Shown: positions 33,436 to 44,192 of the stretch, one piece after another
Layout of the letters: each line of letters opens with the position of its first letter
Position numbering within the stretch: position 1 is the first letter of the stretch
Assembly: GCA_014529385.2 (NCBI GenBank)
Contig: CM043962.1
Coordinates: forward strand, 149,414,647 to 149,478,646
Reading direction: 5' to 3'
Length of the DNA: 64,000 nt
DNA from: Adiantum capillus-veneris
Lineage: Eukaryota; Streptophyta; Polypodiopsida; Polypodiales; Pteridaceae
Program-made: the position numbers and the translations under genes
The notes under the pieces: model-generated
Told to the model about the DNA's origin: nothing
Seen by the model: only the letters and a program-made list of their open reading frames with translations
The model's database searches: none

Positions 33436-33492
33436 AGTTTGTGTTTGTGTGTTGCTATTGATTTCTCGCTTGGAGTATCCAATCTTGTAACA
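33436..33492 (-). repeat. LTR-end fragment of the short-LTR family
   Basis: Plus strand TGTGTGTTGCTATTGATTTC then CGCTTGGAGTATCCAATCTTGTAACA closely matches the right arm of the short LTR at 16437-16485. Confidence 0.65.
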
Positions 33493-35140
33493 TGATGCCA
33501 TGCTTAAACTTAGTCGTGTAGTTGTATGGTCTTGTTCGAACAATTTTGAAACTATGAACTAACCTTTTGAAGCTGAGACGGAGTTGTTGAGTATCAATAA
33601 GCTTTGTAGTAGAACAACAAGCTGCAGAGAAATGCGGTAGGGCATGTAATACATCCTTTAACAAAGACTTAGACATCTCTCTTTTGGACTAAATAGTGGT
33701 TATAGTTACCATAAGTCTTATAGTACATTTTGTTATCATGGTTTAGTCGTGTGTAAATAAACAAGGGTTTCCTTTGTCCTAGCCATCTCATATCTTACGC
33801 ACTTGTAGGGAATATTCCGCTAAATAAGCAAATCTCTGAATGATTCTCCTAAAGTTCAATGTCTGTCTTATAGGCCGGATGCAACGATGGAAAGTAATTT
33901 GCTTTGATATGTGGCTTTGAGTTTGTCCAACATTTATCGGTACATATTTTGTAGTAAATGAAACCGATGTCTTGCCTACATGTAATAAGGCATGAAATAT
34001 GCCATAATGTTGTCTGTATTGTCAACAAGACTGATCCTATTTTCCTATGCTTTGCTAATTTTGGTATTTGAATATATCATAATATTGGGTAAAATATATG
34101 ATGTACTGGCTAGGATTGTAGCCATAAATAGGGTTGCTACTGCATGGTGCAAATGCTTATTGGTTTATTACTATACTGTGTCACTCATCCTGTTTTCCTA
34201 TGCTTCCTTTGCTTTGCTAAGTTCGATATTTGAATAAATTATAATATTGGGCAGATATATGATGTATTGGCTAGGATTGTAGCCATAAGTACAGTTGCTA
34301 TAGCATGTTGCAAATATTTTTCGGCAAATTGTTAGGCTTATTGGTTTATTACCATAGTGTGTCGCTGAAGTTTTCTTGGCAGATGATTCTAACTACTACC
34401 CTCTGTGGATGGCTTGGCGGTCAATCGTTTGAAAATGGATGGTTTTGTTGTGTTTATCTTTTTTGCTCAGAGGTAACTACAACTGTCCATTCATGGCATT
34501 GTAGACAGAATCTTCTGTCAAAGAACGGTCTATGTGTATGGCTTTTTAAACAGAGATATTACGAGTGAGGTGGTCAATCGGCTGAAAATGGATGGTTTTG
34601 TTGCGTCTATCTTTTTTTTTTAGAGCTTTTACATTGCGAGAATGTTCTAATTACTACTGCAATGTAGATCTGGGTATCATGGTTTAGGGCTCAATCTTCT
34701 CACAAAGGACGGTCTCTGTGAATGGCTTTGTCAAAAGAGATATCGTGGGTTAAGCAGTCAATCTTCTGAAAATGGAGGGTTTTTTGCATCTATCTTTTTT
34801 ACAGGCATAATTCTATTGCAGGCTTAAAAGTAAGCAAGTGGTACCTACATTAGTTAGCTGATATTCCAGAACTAGGAGCAGCATACTATATATTATAACG
34901 AGACTATAATCTTGTAGGTTCAACTGCTCCATTTGATCGCATAATATTGATCCGATAAGGTGGTTTGCTGTAACCTACAGGCAACATATTTAGCTCCAAA
35001 TTTTGAAAGACTAAGCTCCTTTGGATCTCATGTTCAAACCAGCAGTAAGCTATTTGATTCAATAAAATGACTTTTTTGGGGGTTCCAGGAAGCTGGTTTG
35101 GCCTCTTGCTTTAACAAGCAGTATCCAAGAAGAGGGAAGG
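33493..35140. repeat. AT-rich region with local tandem duplications
   Basis: Two diverged direct duplications. (1) ~160 bp units at about 34022-34190 and 34191-34350, sharing GATGTA.TGGCTAGGATTGTAGCC. (2) units at about 34415-34478, 34508-34620 and 34691-34800, sharing GAAAATGGA.GGTTTT and CTATCTTTTTT. No ORF with a domain. The texture resembles intronic or intergenic host DNA rather than a retroelement. Confidence 0.55.
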
Positions 35141-35149
35141 ATCGTATTG

Positions 35150-35670
35150 CAGGTGAATGGTATGATTTCTCAGACTCTCCTTGATGACAAATCTGTGCAG
35201 TCCATTGAATCTCCACAGTCTCGTGATGCTCCTAGAAGGGGAAAGAAAGGAATGCAAGCCATGAAGGGGAGGGATGATGACGACTACTACGATGATGATG
35301 GGTTTCTAGATAAGCGGGAAAGAAGTGCTGCAATCGTTTTTTTCGACTGCCCCAACCTGGTGCCGCAAAGCCAAAGCCAAATGTTGGATTTCTATCCCCA
35401 AACGACTATGCGCAAGACACTAACGAGGTTCTCACATTCTCTGGAAAGAAGAAAGACAAAGGCAAGCAGGAAACATTAGTTGCATTTGCTGATTGTAGCA
35501 TGGGGCACTGACAACACAATCAGACAGCTTCTCTGTACAAAATAATGTCGTGCGGCAGTCTTGCTGTGTTGGCAGAGATGGAGGAGTTATTGGTGATGAC
35601 CAGGCAGAAGACGAGGAGTATAGGTGATGTAGAGATTGATGCAACTTTTGCTGCAGAGCTCGAGTGACCT
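35150..35670 (+). pseudogene. Acidic/Lys-rich host-exon-like relic (eIF5B-like?)
   Basis: Plus strand frames give KGRDDDDYYDDDGFLDK (35265-35315) and, one frame over, NDYAQDTNEVLTFSGKKKDK (35400-35460). The alternation of Asp/Glu clusters with a TFSGKKK signature resembles the disordered N-terminus of plant eIF5B, but such low-complexity similarity is weak evidence. Frameshifts and stops break it. I offer the name only as a lead. Confidence 0.25.
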
Positions 35671-36890
35671 TAGGACACAAAAGTAGTGCCGAAGCCGTAG
35701 GAAGACTCTAAAGTGGTTCCACTTGATGCAAATGCTGAATCCACCAAGGTGGAAGTAGGAGGAGGCTCCATCACAAGACTACACAACCTGTGCTGGGAAG
35801 GTAGAGTGTGTTGAACCAGAAGCTGAAAGAAGAGGAAGAGAAAAGAGAAGGCCTCTTCCTCACGGTTCGGCCTCTCTTCAGCCTCCCTCTGCTTGGCAAT
35901 TCATTCTTGCATTTCTCTGACATGCTTGGGCACAGTTTTATCTGCGACCTTGCTTTTTGGAACCTCCTGCATATATTTAGAGGCTGTTCCATATGCCTGC
36001 TCTAATCATCTCCCAACCCCGTCGGCTTTTTCGAGAGAAAACAAAAAGAAGTGGGGGAACAGCGGTCCCTTGAGGAGTTAGAAAGAGAGAAAGACGAAGC
36101 TAAAAGAACGCAGAAAGGAGAATCTATTCTACTCTATTATGGAGAGCCGTTTTCAGGCAAAGCCACGCGGCACAAAGGGGGAAGGAGTGAAGTTGACGGA
36201 AAAGAAAGGGGCCGTCTTGCATAAAGGAAACGCTTGCCATGTGAGAAAACGTGCGTGGAATTTCCGCACCCTCGCGTGACCTTTGTCGGCTATCTGCGTC
36301 TTGGCCTGGGCCTCTATGCGCACCACGATGGCATGCTCTCACCTGCGCAGGCTATTGCGGCCAACGTTGGCCCTATTAAAGCTGGCCGCTGCACCTTGCA
36401 TCTCTGCAGCCCTGCACACGGCTACTGCCCCTGCATCAACGCCATGATCAACTCCTCCTTCAGAAGCATGTTCACACAGTAGCTGGCAGCCGGCGCAAAC
36501 GATGGGGCAGTTCATGAGCTCATCAGCACCGTATCAATGAAGCGCTGCACTCACCATCTTCAAGATTTCGAATAGACCATGTATAATGGCTCTATTATTG
36601 ATGCCTATTGCTCAAGCTCGATCAGAATTTGCAAGCCGGGCAGCATCCCTCAGGGTACTCTCTGATTGCCGAACTCTTATGAGCTTGGAGGCGTCCTTTT
36701 GGGAATAAAGCAACTGCAGGGAAAGTGTGGCAGATGCCACGTAGCTTCTCCGAATGCCAAAAAAGTCACTCAATGAAGCGACGACAATTCGAAATTAGCA
36801 CTCTGACCGCAAGCCCGGCTAGGGGAAATAAGGAGTTTCACGTCAAGGTCTTGCCAGGTTGTTTTGGGGGGGGGGTGAGGGGGAAGAGAG
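35671..36890. other. Unassigned degenerate segment
   Basis: Short charged coding-like stretches occur (for example RSLEELEREKDEAKRTQKGE around 36069-36120) but no domain is recognised. Around 36112-36172 a stretch is loosely repeated at 37985-38037 (AATCTATT.TACTCTATTA.GGAGA), suggesting a diverged duplication. Confidence 0.35.
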
Positions 36891-36892
36891 CC

Positions 36893-36952
36893 TCATATGA
36901 GAGGGACTTGAACAAGAAGAGAGGGACTTGAATAAGAAGAGAGGGAGCTGAA
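36893..36952 (+). repeat. 20 bp tandem triplication
   Basis: Units GAGAGGGACTTGAACAAGAA, then GAGAGGGACTTGAATAAGAA, then GAGAGGGAGCTGAAGGAAAA. The unit is not a multiple of three, so each copy shifts the reading frame of the exon-like segment that follows. Confidence 0.85.
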
Positions 36953-37133
36953 GGAAAACTATGGTACAATTGTAGTGCGCACAGTCAAGTCACCTTACTT
37001 AGGGGGCATGGCAAGCAAAGAGGCTAAAGAAAAGTTGCGCACCTTCGCATACATGAAGACTACATGGGCGATGCCTACCTTGATTAAAACGGAAACTGAA
37101 ATTAGCACTCTTGAGCAGGCTTTGCATAGTTAG
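36945..37133 (+). pseudogene. Unidentified exon-like coding segment
   Basis: An open plus-strand frame of ~60 codons reads ELKENYGTIVVRTVKSPYLG, MASKEAKEKLRTFAYMKTTW and PTLIKTETEISTLEQALHS, then TAG at about 37131-37133. Composition and hydrophobic spacing look like genuine protein, with a likely helical end, but I do not recognise the family. Upstream it is broken by the 20 bp triplication. No retroelement motif is present, so it may be a host exon relic. Confidence 0.4.
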
Positions 37134-38176
37134 GGGTAGCAAAGTAGATTGTTGGGGCAAAGGGTAGCTTTACTCCACTTCCATAAAGTTGGTCACTATG
37201 CCCTCCAGGGCTACAGAAGTTGAGACTTGCACTGCAGAACACACAAATTGCTCACATGCTAGGCAATAGAGAAAAGGTGGAAGTGTCATACCTTCTAAGT
37301 AAGGCTTAGGGAAAGCATATGATGCAATCACAAATTGACAAGGTTGAAGGTACGTTGAAAGCATTGCAATGTGGAAGAGCTCGAGCCCCCCCCCCCCCCC
37401 CCCCCCCCCCCGTCTGAGAGATGGGGAGAGAGAGCGATGGAATGTTTGTCTACTTCTATGGAAAATGGAAAGGATGAGCAAAAGAGATGCTAGCATATGT
37501 GGGTGCTTGGGCCCTCAGCATCATGAGCTCCATGGGAATCATCTTGGCGAACAAGTAGGTAGTGTCCAGCCCAAGCTACTACAACTTTCGTTTCACTCCC
37601 TCTCCCTCTTGCATGGGAGTGGAAGCTCCTATCTAGAGACCTTTAGAAGGTTGATCATGGGTGCATGCCTGTAGAAGTTGAGTGGATGAGCGAGAGATAG
37701 AGTTCGCAATGGAATAAGCGACTTACGGAGATGATGGGCGGGCAAAATTTGTGGGACGAGTGTCACATTTTGTGAGGGATTTGGGGAGCCTAGAGCCCTC
37801 TTGCTCCATTCACATAGTCTTCCCTTCAATACTCAGGCGTTCAAAGCACAAGCGTTTGCCACCAAGTTGGGCATCTCTCTTTCTCTGTCAACTATTTCTT
37901 TCTTTTTGTGGCCTTCTTTACTTTTGTCTCCTTCTAGCTCTCACAAGGAAGAACAACTACAGTCTTATATGGAGGATGGAGAAAAACAATCTATTTACTC
38001 TATTACGGAGAAGGGAATTCAGGTAATGCCACGTGGTGCTAAATGCAAAATTGCAACCATCAGGAGCCGGAAAACAACAACGGGTAAGAGCTGGCCTCGT
38101 GAGCCGGAAGGTATGCACGCAAGAGTCAGGAGCTGAAGGTGAAATTTGAAAAGGCGAGAGATGAAGTGGTAGGCGC

Positions 38177-38178
<2 letters not shown>
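37134..38178. other. Unassigned spacer with a 26 bp poly-C run
   Basis: Poly-C at 37386-37411. No coding domain recognised; open frames on both strands overlap and look like chance. Confidence 0.45.

Positions 38179-38221
<43 letters not shown>
38179..38221. repeat. (GA)n microsatellite
   Basis: Uninterrupted GA dinucleotides shortly upstream of LINE-E. Confidence 0.97.
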
Positions 38222-38222
<1 letters not shown>

Positions 38223-38309
38223 ATGGGCTCCTATCCCTCCCGCTGCAGCGCTGCCCCAGCCATCTCTCTTCTCTTCGTTGCAGGCCCATACCCCTCCCCC
38301 GGCTCCCGT

Positions 38310-38788
38310 CTAGCTTATTATGCATTTGAGAACACGTGCAATGCTGGAGAGATCAAGTGTTGGGCTCTCAAAAAGTAGCTCTTTGACACATTGGTGACAC
38401 CGGTGCTTCTTTATGGAGTGGAGATGTGGGGTGGAAGCATCAGGAAGTCTACTTGGAAAGAGTTTGAGAATGTCCAAAAGCGTTTTCTCACCAACTTTCT
38501 CCAAGTCAAGACACAAACACCCTACATGCTCTTACTTCTTGAGTCCGAATCGCTTCCCATCGAGGTCTTGGGCATGCAAAGGGTTGTGGAGTACATGCTT
38601 AAGACACAATGTAGCCCTTTGCATCGACTTCCTAGAATCGCATATGAAGCAAGTCAAAAGGTCCAAAAGACATGCAAGAGCAAAATACTAAGTTTGGGGT
38701 GGATGCCTGACATCAAGAAATGGTTTGGAAGATGGGATGCATGTCACTTGGTCAAGGATGCGTCGATCGACTCCCAAGTTAATGAGGC
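38310..38788 (+). pseudogene. LINE-E C-terminal region, left part (before Gypsy-2)
   Basis: Frame: AYYAFENTCNAGEIKCWALK, stop at about 38375, then LFDTLVTPVLLYGVEMWGG, NVQKRFLTNFLQVKTQTPYM and PIEVLGMQRVVEYMLKTQ. This is the region downstream of RT in non-LTR elements (LFDTLVxPxLLYGVExW, then TPYxxLLxExxxxPIE). RT itself is missing to the left. At 38788 it is interrupted by Gypsy-2 within codons for NEA; the same frame resumes at 48009. Confidence 0.85.
38784..38788. other. Target-site duplication GAGGC, left copy (Gypsy-2)
   Basis: GAGGC before the LTR start at 38789; TAGGC at 48004-48008 after the other LTR. Four of five bases match; the LINE-E frame continuity supports GAGGC as the original. 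Confidence 0.75.
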
Positions 38789-40264
38789 TGTCACCAGCGT
38801 GTGACTACTATCTATCCTTTTTGTTGATTTCTTTCCTATTATCTATTTACTTTCACTTTTTGGAAACACCCCTCGGGTAATCTAACTACCCTGCATTACA
38901 TAGCTAGTGTGGAACTGTCCAGAGGGAGTCCAGGCTTGAGGGCAAGAGAGCACTAAGGTTGGGCAAGGACTATGGTTAGCCAAAGTGGGGTCATTGACTA
39001 GTCAAAGTGGAATCCTTTGCTACAAAGGCTACATTTTAGTTTTGGGTGTGGCTGCAGTGTACAAAGGGGGTCAGATGACCTAGAAAGATACTATGGCAGC
39101 ATCTCCTAAAATTTAGGGAACTGCTATTTTGGGACCTGAAAATGTGCTTGCGTCATTACCTCCGGAATGACAAGGGGAATATTTTCTTACTCTGCCGTGA
39201 AGTCAACTGGGCAACCGGTTGGGAGATTTTTAGGCGGCAACCTCGAAACAGGAAAATGCTTATAAATGTGCCAAGTGGCACCTTCTGGTGCACTTTCCTC
39301 ATGCAAGAGAAGGGGGCACTGATTTTAGAGAGGAGAAGGGCTCATTTGCAGATTTTTGTCACAGGTTAAGAGCTATGGAGTGCATGCTTTCCCTCCTATG
39401 TACAGTGCGGTGCCAGGAGTGATGCCCTGCACGCTACGCACTGCCCTCTCTCTCCCCTATGGCACTATGTTATGCCCCTCTAGTGGGCTTTTCATTTGAC
39501 CAATGTACAGTTGTGTGGGTTCATGCACGATTGCCGAGGCAAGAGCCTCTTGCACACGTACTGGATTAGCTAGCGGCTAATCCCCCGCAGGTACAGGTGA
39601 ATTCGGAGAGGTTTCACGCCAGAAATCTCGTCCGATTCAAAGGGCAAGTAGCCCTACACGTGCGGGAGCTCGAGGACTTGCTACGGATGCGACCGGCACG
39701 CGAAACGGAGCCCGAAACAGTAAATTATAGCCTGTTGTGTATTTTTGCAGGTTTAGGGTTTTGGCCCTAAACGGTCCCTAATACCCCCAGGAGGCTCGGG
39801 GACGCGAGGGGACCGCTGTACAGGTGATGTGGCGCATTTTCGGGGCAGAAAACAGAGAATTCAGCGTGCTGCAGATTCTCGCCAGGTTTTGCAAAGTGCC
39901 CGTATGCATCGGGAAAGCATTCAATGCGTGGGAATACTGACTGTGAAGGGTCCTAGTACAGTTATGCTGCCGAAATCGGGCTGGAACAGTTGAAATTCAG
40001 CCGAGCTTGTGCGGGGCAGCTTGTAGGGAACCACAACGTTTATTCCTCTTTTAAGCAATAAAGAAATACCGAAAGGGGCGCCTAAGTTAGGGGCCAATCT
40101 GGTGTCGTTCTACTCATATAGGTAGAATCTAGTAGCCTGTATCCCTCTCCCCTTTGTTGTGTCTTGAAAGTACAGGTAGAATAGACGACTAATAATGGGT
40201 GAAAGCTAAATCAAGGTTTGAAGTAAAGTCTACCACCCTTTTTGGATTGAACAGGCCAGTTTCA
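38789..40264 (+). mobile_element. Gypsy-2 5' LTR
   Basis: 1,476 bp from TGTCACCAGCGTG to TTTCA. A TATAAAT box lies at 39261-39267, and an AATAAA signal near 40055 in the segment CAATAAAGAAATACCG. It retains ~130 bp (38880-39010 area) missing from the 3' LTR between two AGCCAAAGTGG-like words. Confidence 0.92.
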
Positions 40265-40282
40265 TGGTTCCATCGACGGGAG
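40265..40282 (+). promoter_or_regulatory. Candidate primer-binding site of Gypsy-2
   Basis: TGGTTCCATCGACGGGAG directly after the LTR end. The related element Gypsy-3 has AGGTTCCATTGCCGGGAT in the same place (minus, 57722 downward). It begins with TGG but is not the iMet type; the tRNA is not identified. Confidence 0.6.
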
Positions 40283-40371
40283 TAAATCACTTTTTCCCAT
40301 AGAAGTGAGCCTTGGTTAGGTTGGGCTTGAAGACACAGGGGATCATAGACCAGACACAGGAAATTGCAATT

Positions 40372-41868
40372 ATGGCTGACAGACCAGATGATGTGACTGA
40401 AGAGGTTTCCTCTTCACAGGGTCAATAGACACATGAAGTGGGTGAGTCTTCAAGACCACCACAGACGGATGATCATATATTCAGGATCCAGTTGGCTACT
40501 GCTGTGGCTATGTTCACACAAGTAATACAGAACCCGAGGTTTTTAGCCTTTCTGCAACCTCCTCTTCCGTCTCAGCAAGTTGGGTCACTGGATCATATTC
40601 AAAAGCCTGTTAAGGCTCGAGCATAGATGATTCATACTGCAGAGTCAATGGAAACACCTGTACACATGACGGAGAACATGCAGTCTCCACAACCTGTGCC
40701 TAAGGTGCAAGAACAGGTGGCTGAGATGCCAGTCTATCAAGCTGTACCAATTCAGCCCGCCACCTTTCAGCAGCCTATAGCTGGTTCTAATGGGCAGGGA
40801 AGCAACCTACAGGCTATGCAACAAGTCTTCCCACCACCTTCAGTACACCCTGGCTATTTTGGAGGTGGATCGGTATTCCAGAGCATGGCTGGTCATGCAC
40901 CTGGAAATCAGTTTTATACGCCAGGAACAGTGTTCGGGGGTGCTCAAACGATGATGCCTAACTCCATGGATGGTGTCACGGGCCTACTACCAGGGTTTCA
41001 AAGCACTCAGGGCCAATTTGGGATGCCACAGGAAAATTTTGGTATGGCTGGAATTACAAATCAGCAGCCAAATATGGCATTTCCAGGTCAACTTAATTGC
41101 GGTCAGGGAACACAAATGAACCCTAACAGTGTTCCCATGTTTCAGTCACTTCCATATGACAACTTAACGCCGCTGGAGAGGCCAACTCCGTACAAAGAAG
41201 GTGGCAAAGGTGTAACATTCACGACCAAGTTTACAGGGTTTGATGACAGGAAGAAGGCTCTCTCATTCCTCCATCAGTTTGACAAGGCCTATGCAGGGGG
41301 AAACTTTACAGAGGCTTCAAAGGTCCGCAAGGCAGCCACTTTCTTGACAGGGAATGCGGGACAATGGTGGACAACTTTATTGCTTCAAGGGCAAGCTCCA
41401 TCCACATGGATTTACTTCAAGCAGATTTTTGCAGCAGCAAGGTTATCTGATGACTTTGAAGCAGATGTCATGATAGAATGGCACCAGCTTAATGTTGCCA
41501 CTTGCAGAAATCTGGATGACTATAATCGGAAGTTTTGGAAAGCTCTACTTCCAGTAACTTCCTATAGGTTTGTGCCATTGATAGAACAGATTGAAAAATA
41601 CTGTTGTGGCCTACCCAAAGGATTGAGAAAGTATTGCACGAAGACCAAAGTCACTACTTTGACGCAGCTCATCGAGGTAGCAAACACTAGCAATGGTTTG
41701 CTCAAGGGAGAATATTGTGAATTCAATACTGGCGTCAAGGAAGGATCAACCAAGAAAAATTCAGCGAAGAAGTATGTTTAGGAGGTTCCTAAAGTGACTC
41801 AGGAGCCAGCCAACGCAGGGAAAGACAAAGCTACTGCTGAATCAGAAAAGGGACCAGGGAAGAAATGA
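40372..41868 (+). pseudogene. Gypsy-2 Gag (broken)
   Basis: Starts at ATG 40372 (MADRPDDVTEEVSSSQGQ), equivalent to the Gypsy-1 Gag start. In one frame, stops lie at 40426-40428, 40624-40626, 41779-41781 and 41866-41868. Residues encoded by 40627-41190 are rich in Gln, Met, Pro, Gly and Phe (for example GNQFYTPGTVFGGAQTMMPN), a disordered, prion-like composition. The Gag core follows (GNAGQWWTTLLLQGQ, LDDYNRKFWKALLPV, CCGLPKGLRKYC). Gag forms the particle that packages element RNA. With four stops no full-length Gag can be made from this copy. Confidence 0.9.
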
Positions 41869-41910
41869 AAAAGACGTTTTCTTCGCAAGTCGGAAGAGCA
41901 AAAGAAGGTC

Positions 41911-42585
41911 TTGAGGTCAGAGAACAAATGCTTTATCTGTGAACAGCCTGGCCACATTGCTTACAACTGTCCTACAAAGAAAAGGCCAGCTGATTCTGAA
42001 GACAAGGAGGACTGGAAAGGAAAGAAGCCCATGGCTGGTCTAGTGCCAGATATGGTGGGCGACAAGCCAACTTCAGATGCAAGTGAGCTTTGCAGAGCAT
42101 GGAGAAAGGTCAAGGATCAAACAGTGCTTATCTTCTTTGATCAAGGTGCCAAAGCCAACTTCATTTCCCCAGAATTGGCTTCAAAGTTGGGAATCAGACC
42201 TGAAGAGATGGGGTATACAGCAGAGACAGGTTTGGCATGTCCTTGCCATACAGAAGCTATGACACCCATCATTGGAAAGTTGCGCCTACATATCCAGTCC
42301 TATGTAGATATTGAAGAATTTTACATCATGCCACTGGACGGATGTGATGTGTTGTTAGGTATTTCTTGGTTATTTCGTGTACAGGGAATCATGGATGCCT
42401 ACAAAAAAAAGATCACTTTACAGAGCAGGGGAAAGACTCACATTCTGGATGTAAAGTTTAAAGGGGAGTCTATTCCCACTGTATCAGCTTCTGCTATTAC
42501 TTCTGTAATGAAAAGCATCTTTCTGCGTACATGGTTTTTGCACGTGAAGTGTCAGATTGTGATGAATCAAATTTATCTGTGCTAG
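41911..42585 (+). pseudogene. Gypsy-2 CCHC knuckle and protease
   Basis: Same frame as Gag. The nucleocapsid knuckle reads CFICEQPGHIAYNC (41932-41973). Protease follows with FFDQGAKANFISPELASKLG (42130-42190): the usual D-S/T-G triad is DQG here and DPG in Gypsy-1. Further conserved protease strands: LRLHIQSYVDIEEFYIMPL and DVLLGISWLFR. At about 42530 the frame shifts relative to RT. Confidence 0.9.
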
Positions 42586-44192
42586 ATAAAGAAAGGTCAA
42601 TGTTTCTACAACAGTATAGTGACTGTTTTTTCGATTCATTACCGTCTCAATTACCGCCAGAGAGACCCGAGGACCATGCGATAGATTTGGTGCCAGGCAG
42701 TAGCCCACCAAATAAGCCTCCGTACAGGGTTAGTGCGGCTCAGCAGAAAGAGATAATGGGCCAAGTACAGGAGCTATTAGAAAAGGGGCTGATTCAGCCC
42801 AGTTCATCTCCATTCTGTTCTCCAGTGTTGTTGGTGCAGAAAAAGGATGGCTCATGGCGTATGTGCATCGACTACCGTGCAGTGAACAAGAATACCATCA
42901 AGAATAGGTTCCCTATACCTAGAATTGATGATATTCTCGACAAATTAGAAGGAGCAGCTATGTTTAGCAGGATAGATCTAAAGAGTGGGTACCATCAGAT
43001 CCGCATTAGATCAGAGGATGTGCACAAGACTGCTTTTAGAACAACGTTTGGCCTTTACGAATTTCTAGTGATGCCCTTTGGTCTCACAAATGCTCCTGCT
43101 ACGTTCAATAGGATGATGGACAAAATTTTCCATCCACACCAGCAGTTTGTTGGTACATTCTTTGATGACATGATAGTCTACTCAAAGAATGAAGAGGAGC
43201 ATAGGCATCACTTGGCCATTGTGTTCAAAGAGCTATGCAGTCATAGGTTGCTCATCAATGCAAAGAAAAGTGAATTTTGCCTGGAAGAGATTCATTTTCT
43301 CGGACACATTGTCTCAAAGGATGGTGTCAGAATGGATCCTGCAAAAGTTGAAGCGATCAAGTCATGGCCAGATTTGAAGACGGTGCACGATGTTCGAAGT
43401 TTCTTGGGACTATGCTCCTATTACAGAAGGTTTATCCAAAATTTCGTTGAGATTGCTTCACCTTTACATGCTCTTCAAAAGAAGGCAGTCACCTTTAGAT
43501 GGACACAGAAAGAGATTTCATCTTTTAATCTCTTAAAGGAAAAGATGACTTCAGATCCAGTCATTGTGTTGCCAGATCTTAGGAAGTCATTTGTGGTCCA
43601 GTGTGACGCCTGTGGTAGTAGCATTGGTGCAGTGCTAATGCAAGATGGCAGGGTAGTAGCCTATGAGAGTAGAATCTTGCAAGGGCCAGAGATGACCATG
43701 CAGGTCTATGAGAAAGAGTTACTGGCTGTGATTCATGCGCTCTTAAGTTGGAAACACTACCTGCTAGGTGCAAATTTTGTTGTCCAAACCGACCATCAAA
43801 CCTTGCGATACTTCTTGACACAGACAAAGTTATCTGAGAAACATATGCGATGGGCAAATATCTTGTCCATGTTCCATTTTCAGATTGTGCATGTGGAAGG
43901 CAAGAAGAATGTTGTGGCTGATGCCTTGTCAAGGAAGCCACAAATTTCAGCTGTGTCAATTCCTTATCATCATGAACTTGATGATATGAGAGACCAGCAT
44001 GCAAATGATGAAGATTTTGCAAGGGTCTTCGAGAAGCTAATGGATGGACAATGTCATGAACACTATCTTCTCAGAGATGGGTTCATCATGATTCATGGCA
44101 GATTGTGTCACAAAGCCATTGCGACGCAAAGTTATGGAAGAGAGTCATGTCCCACCGTATGCAGGGCATCGTGGTATCGATGCTACAATTAA
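42531..44192 (+). pseudogene. Gypsy-2 reverse transcriptase and RNase H
   Basis: 554 codons uninterrupted. RT: PYRVSAAQQKEIMGQVQELL, FSRIDLKSGYHQIR (catalytic Asp), YEFLVMPFGLTNAPATF and FFDDMIVYSKN at residues ~210-220 (catalytic Asp pair intact). RNase H: VVQCDACGSSIGAVLMQ, YEKELLAVIHALLSWKHYL, QTDHQTLRYFLTQTKL and VEGKKNVVADALSRK. RT and RNase H copy element RNA to cDNA in the particle. It is joined to Gag-protease and to integrase only through frameshifts (near 42530 and 44110), so the polyprotein is broken although this domain is intact. Confidence 0.95.

Noticed and set aside
39142-39369. 75-codon frame MCLRHYLRNDKGN repeated at 46223-46432
   Set aside because: It is conserved between the two copies only because both are Gypsy-2 LTRs; it overlaps the TATA region and is not a gene.
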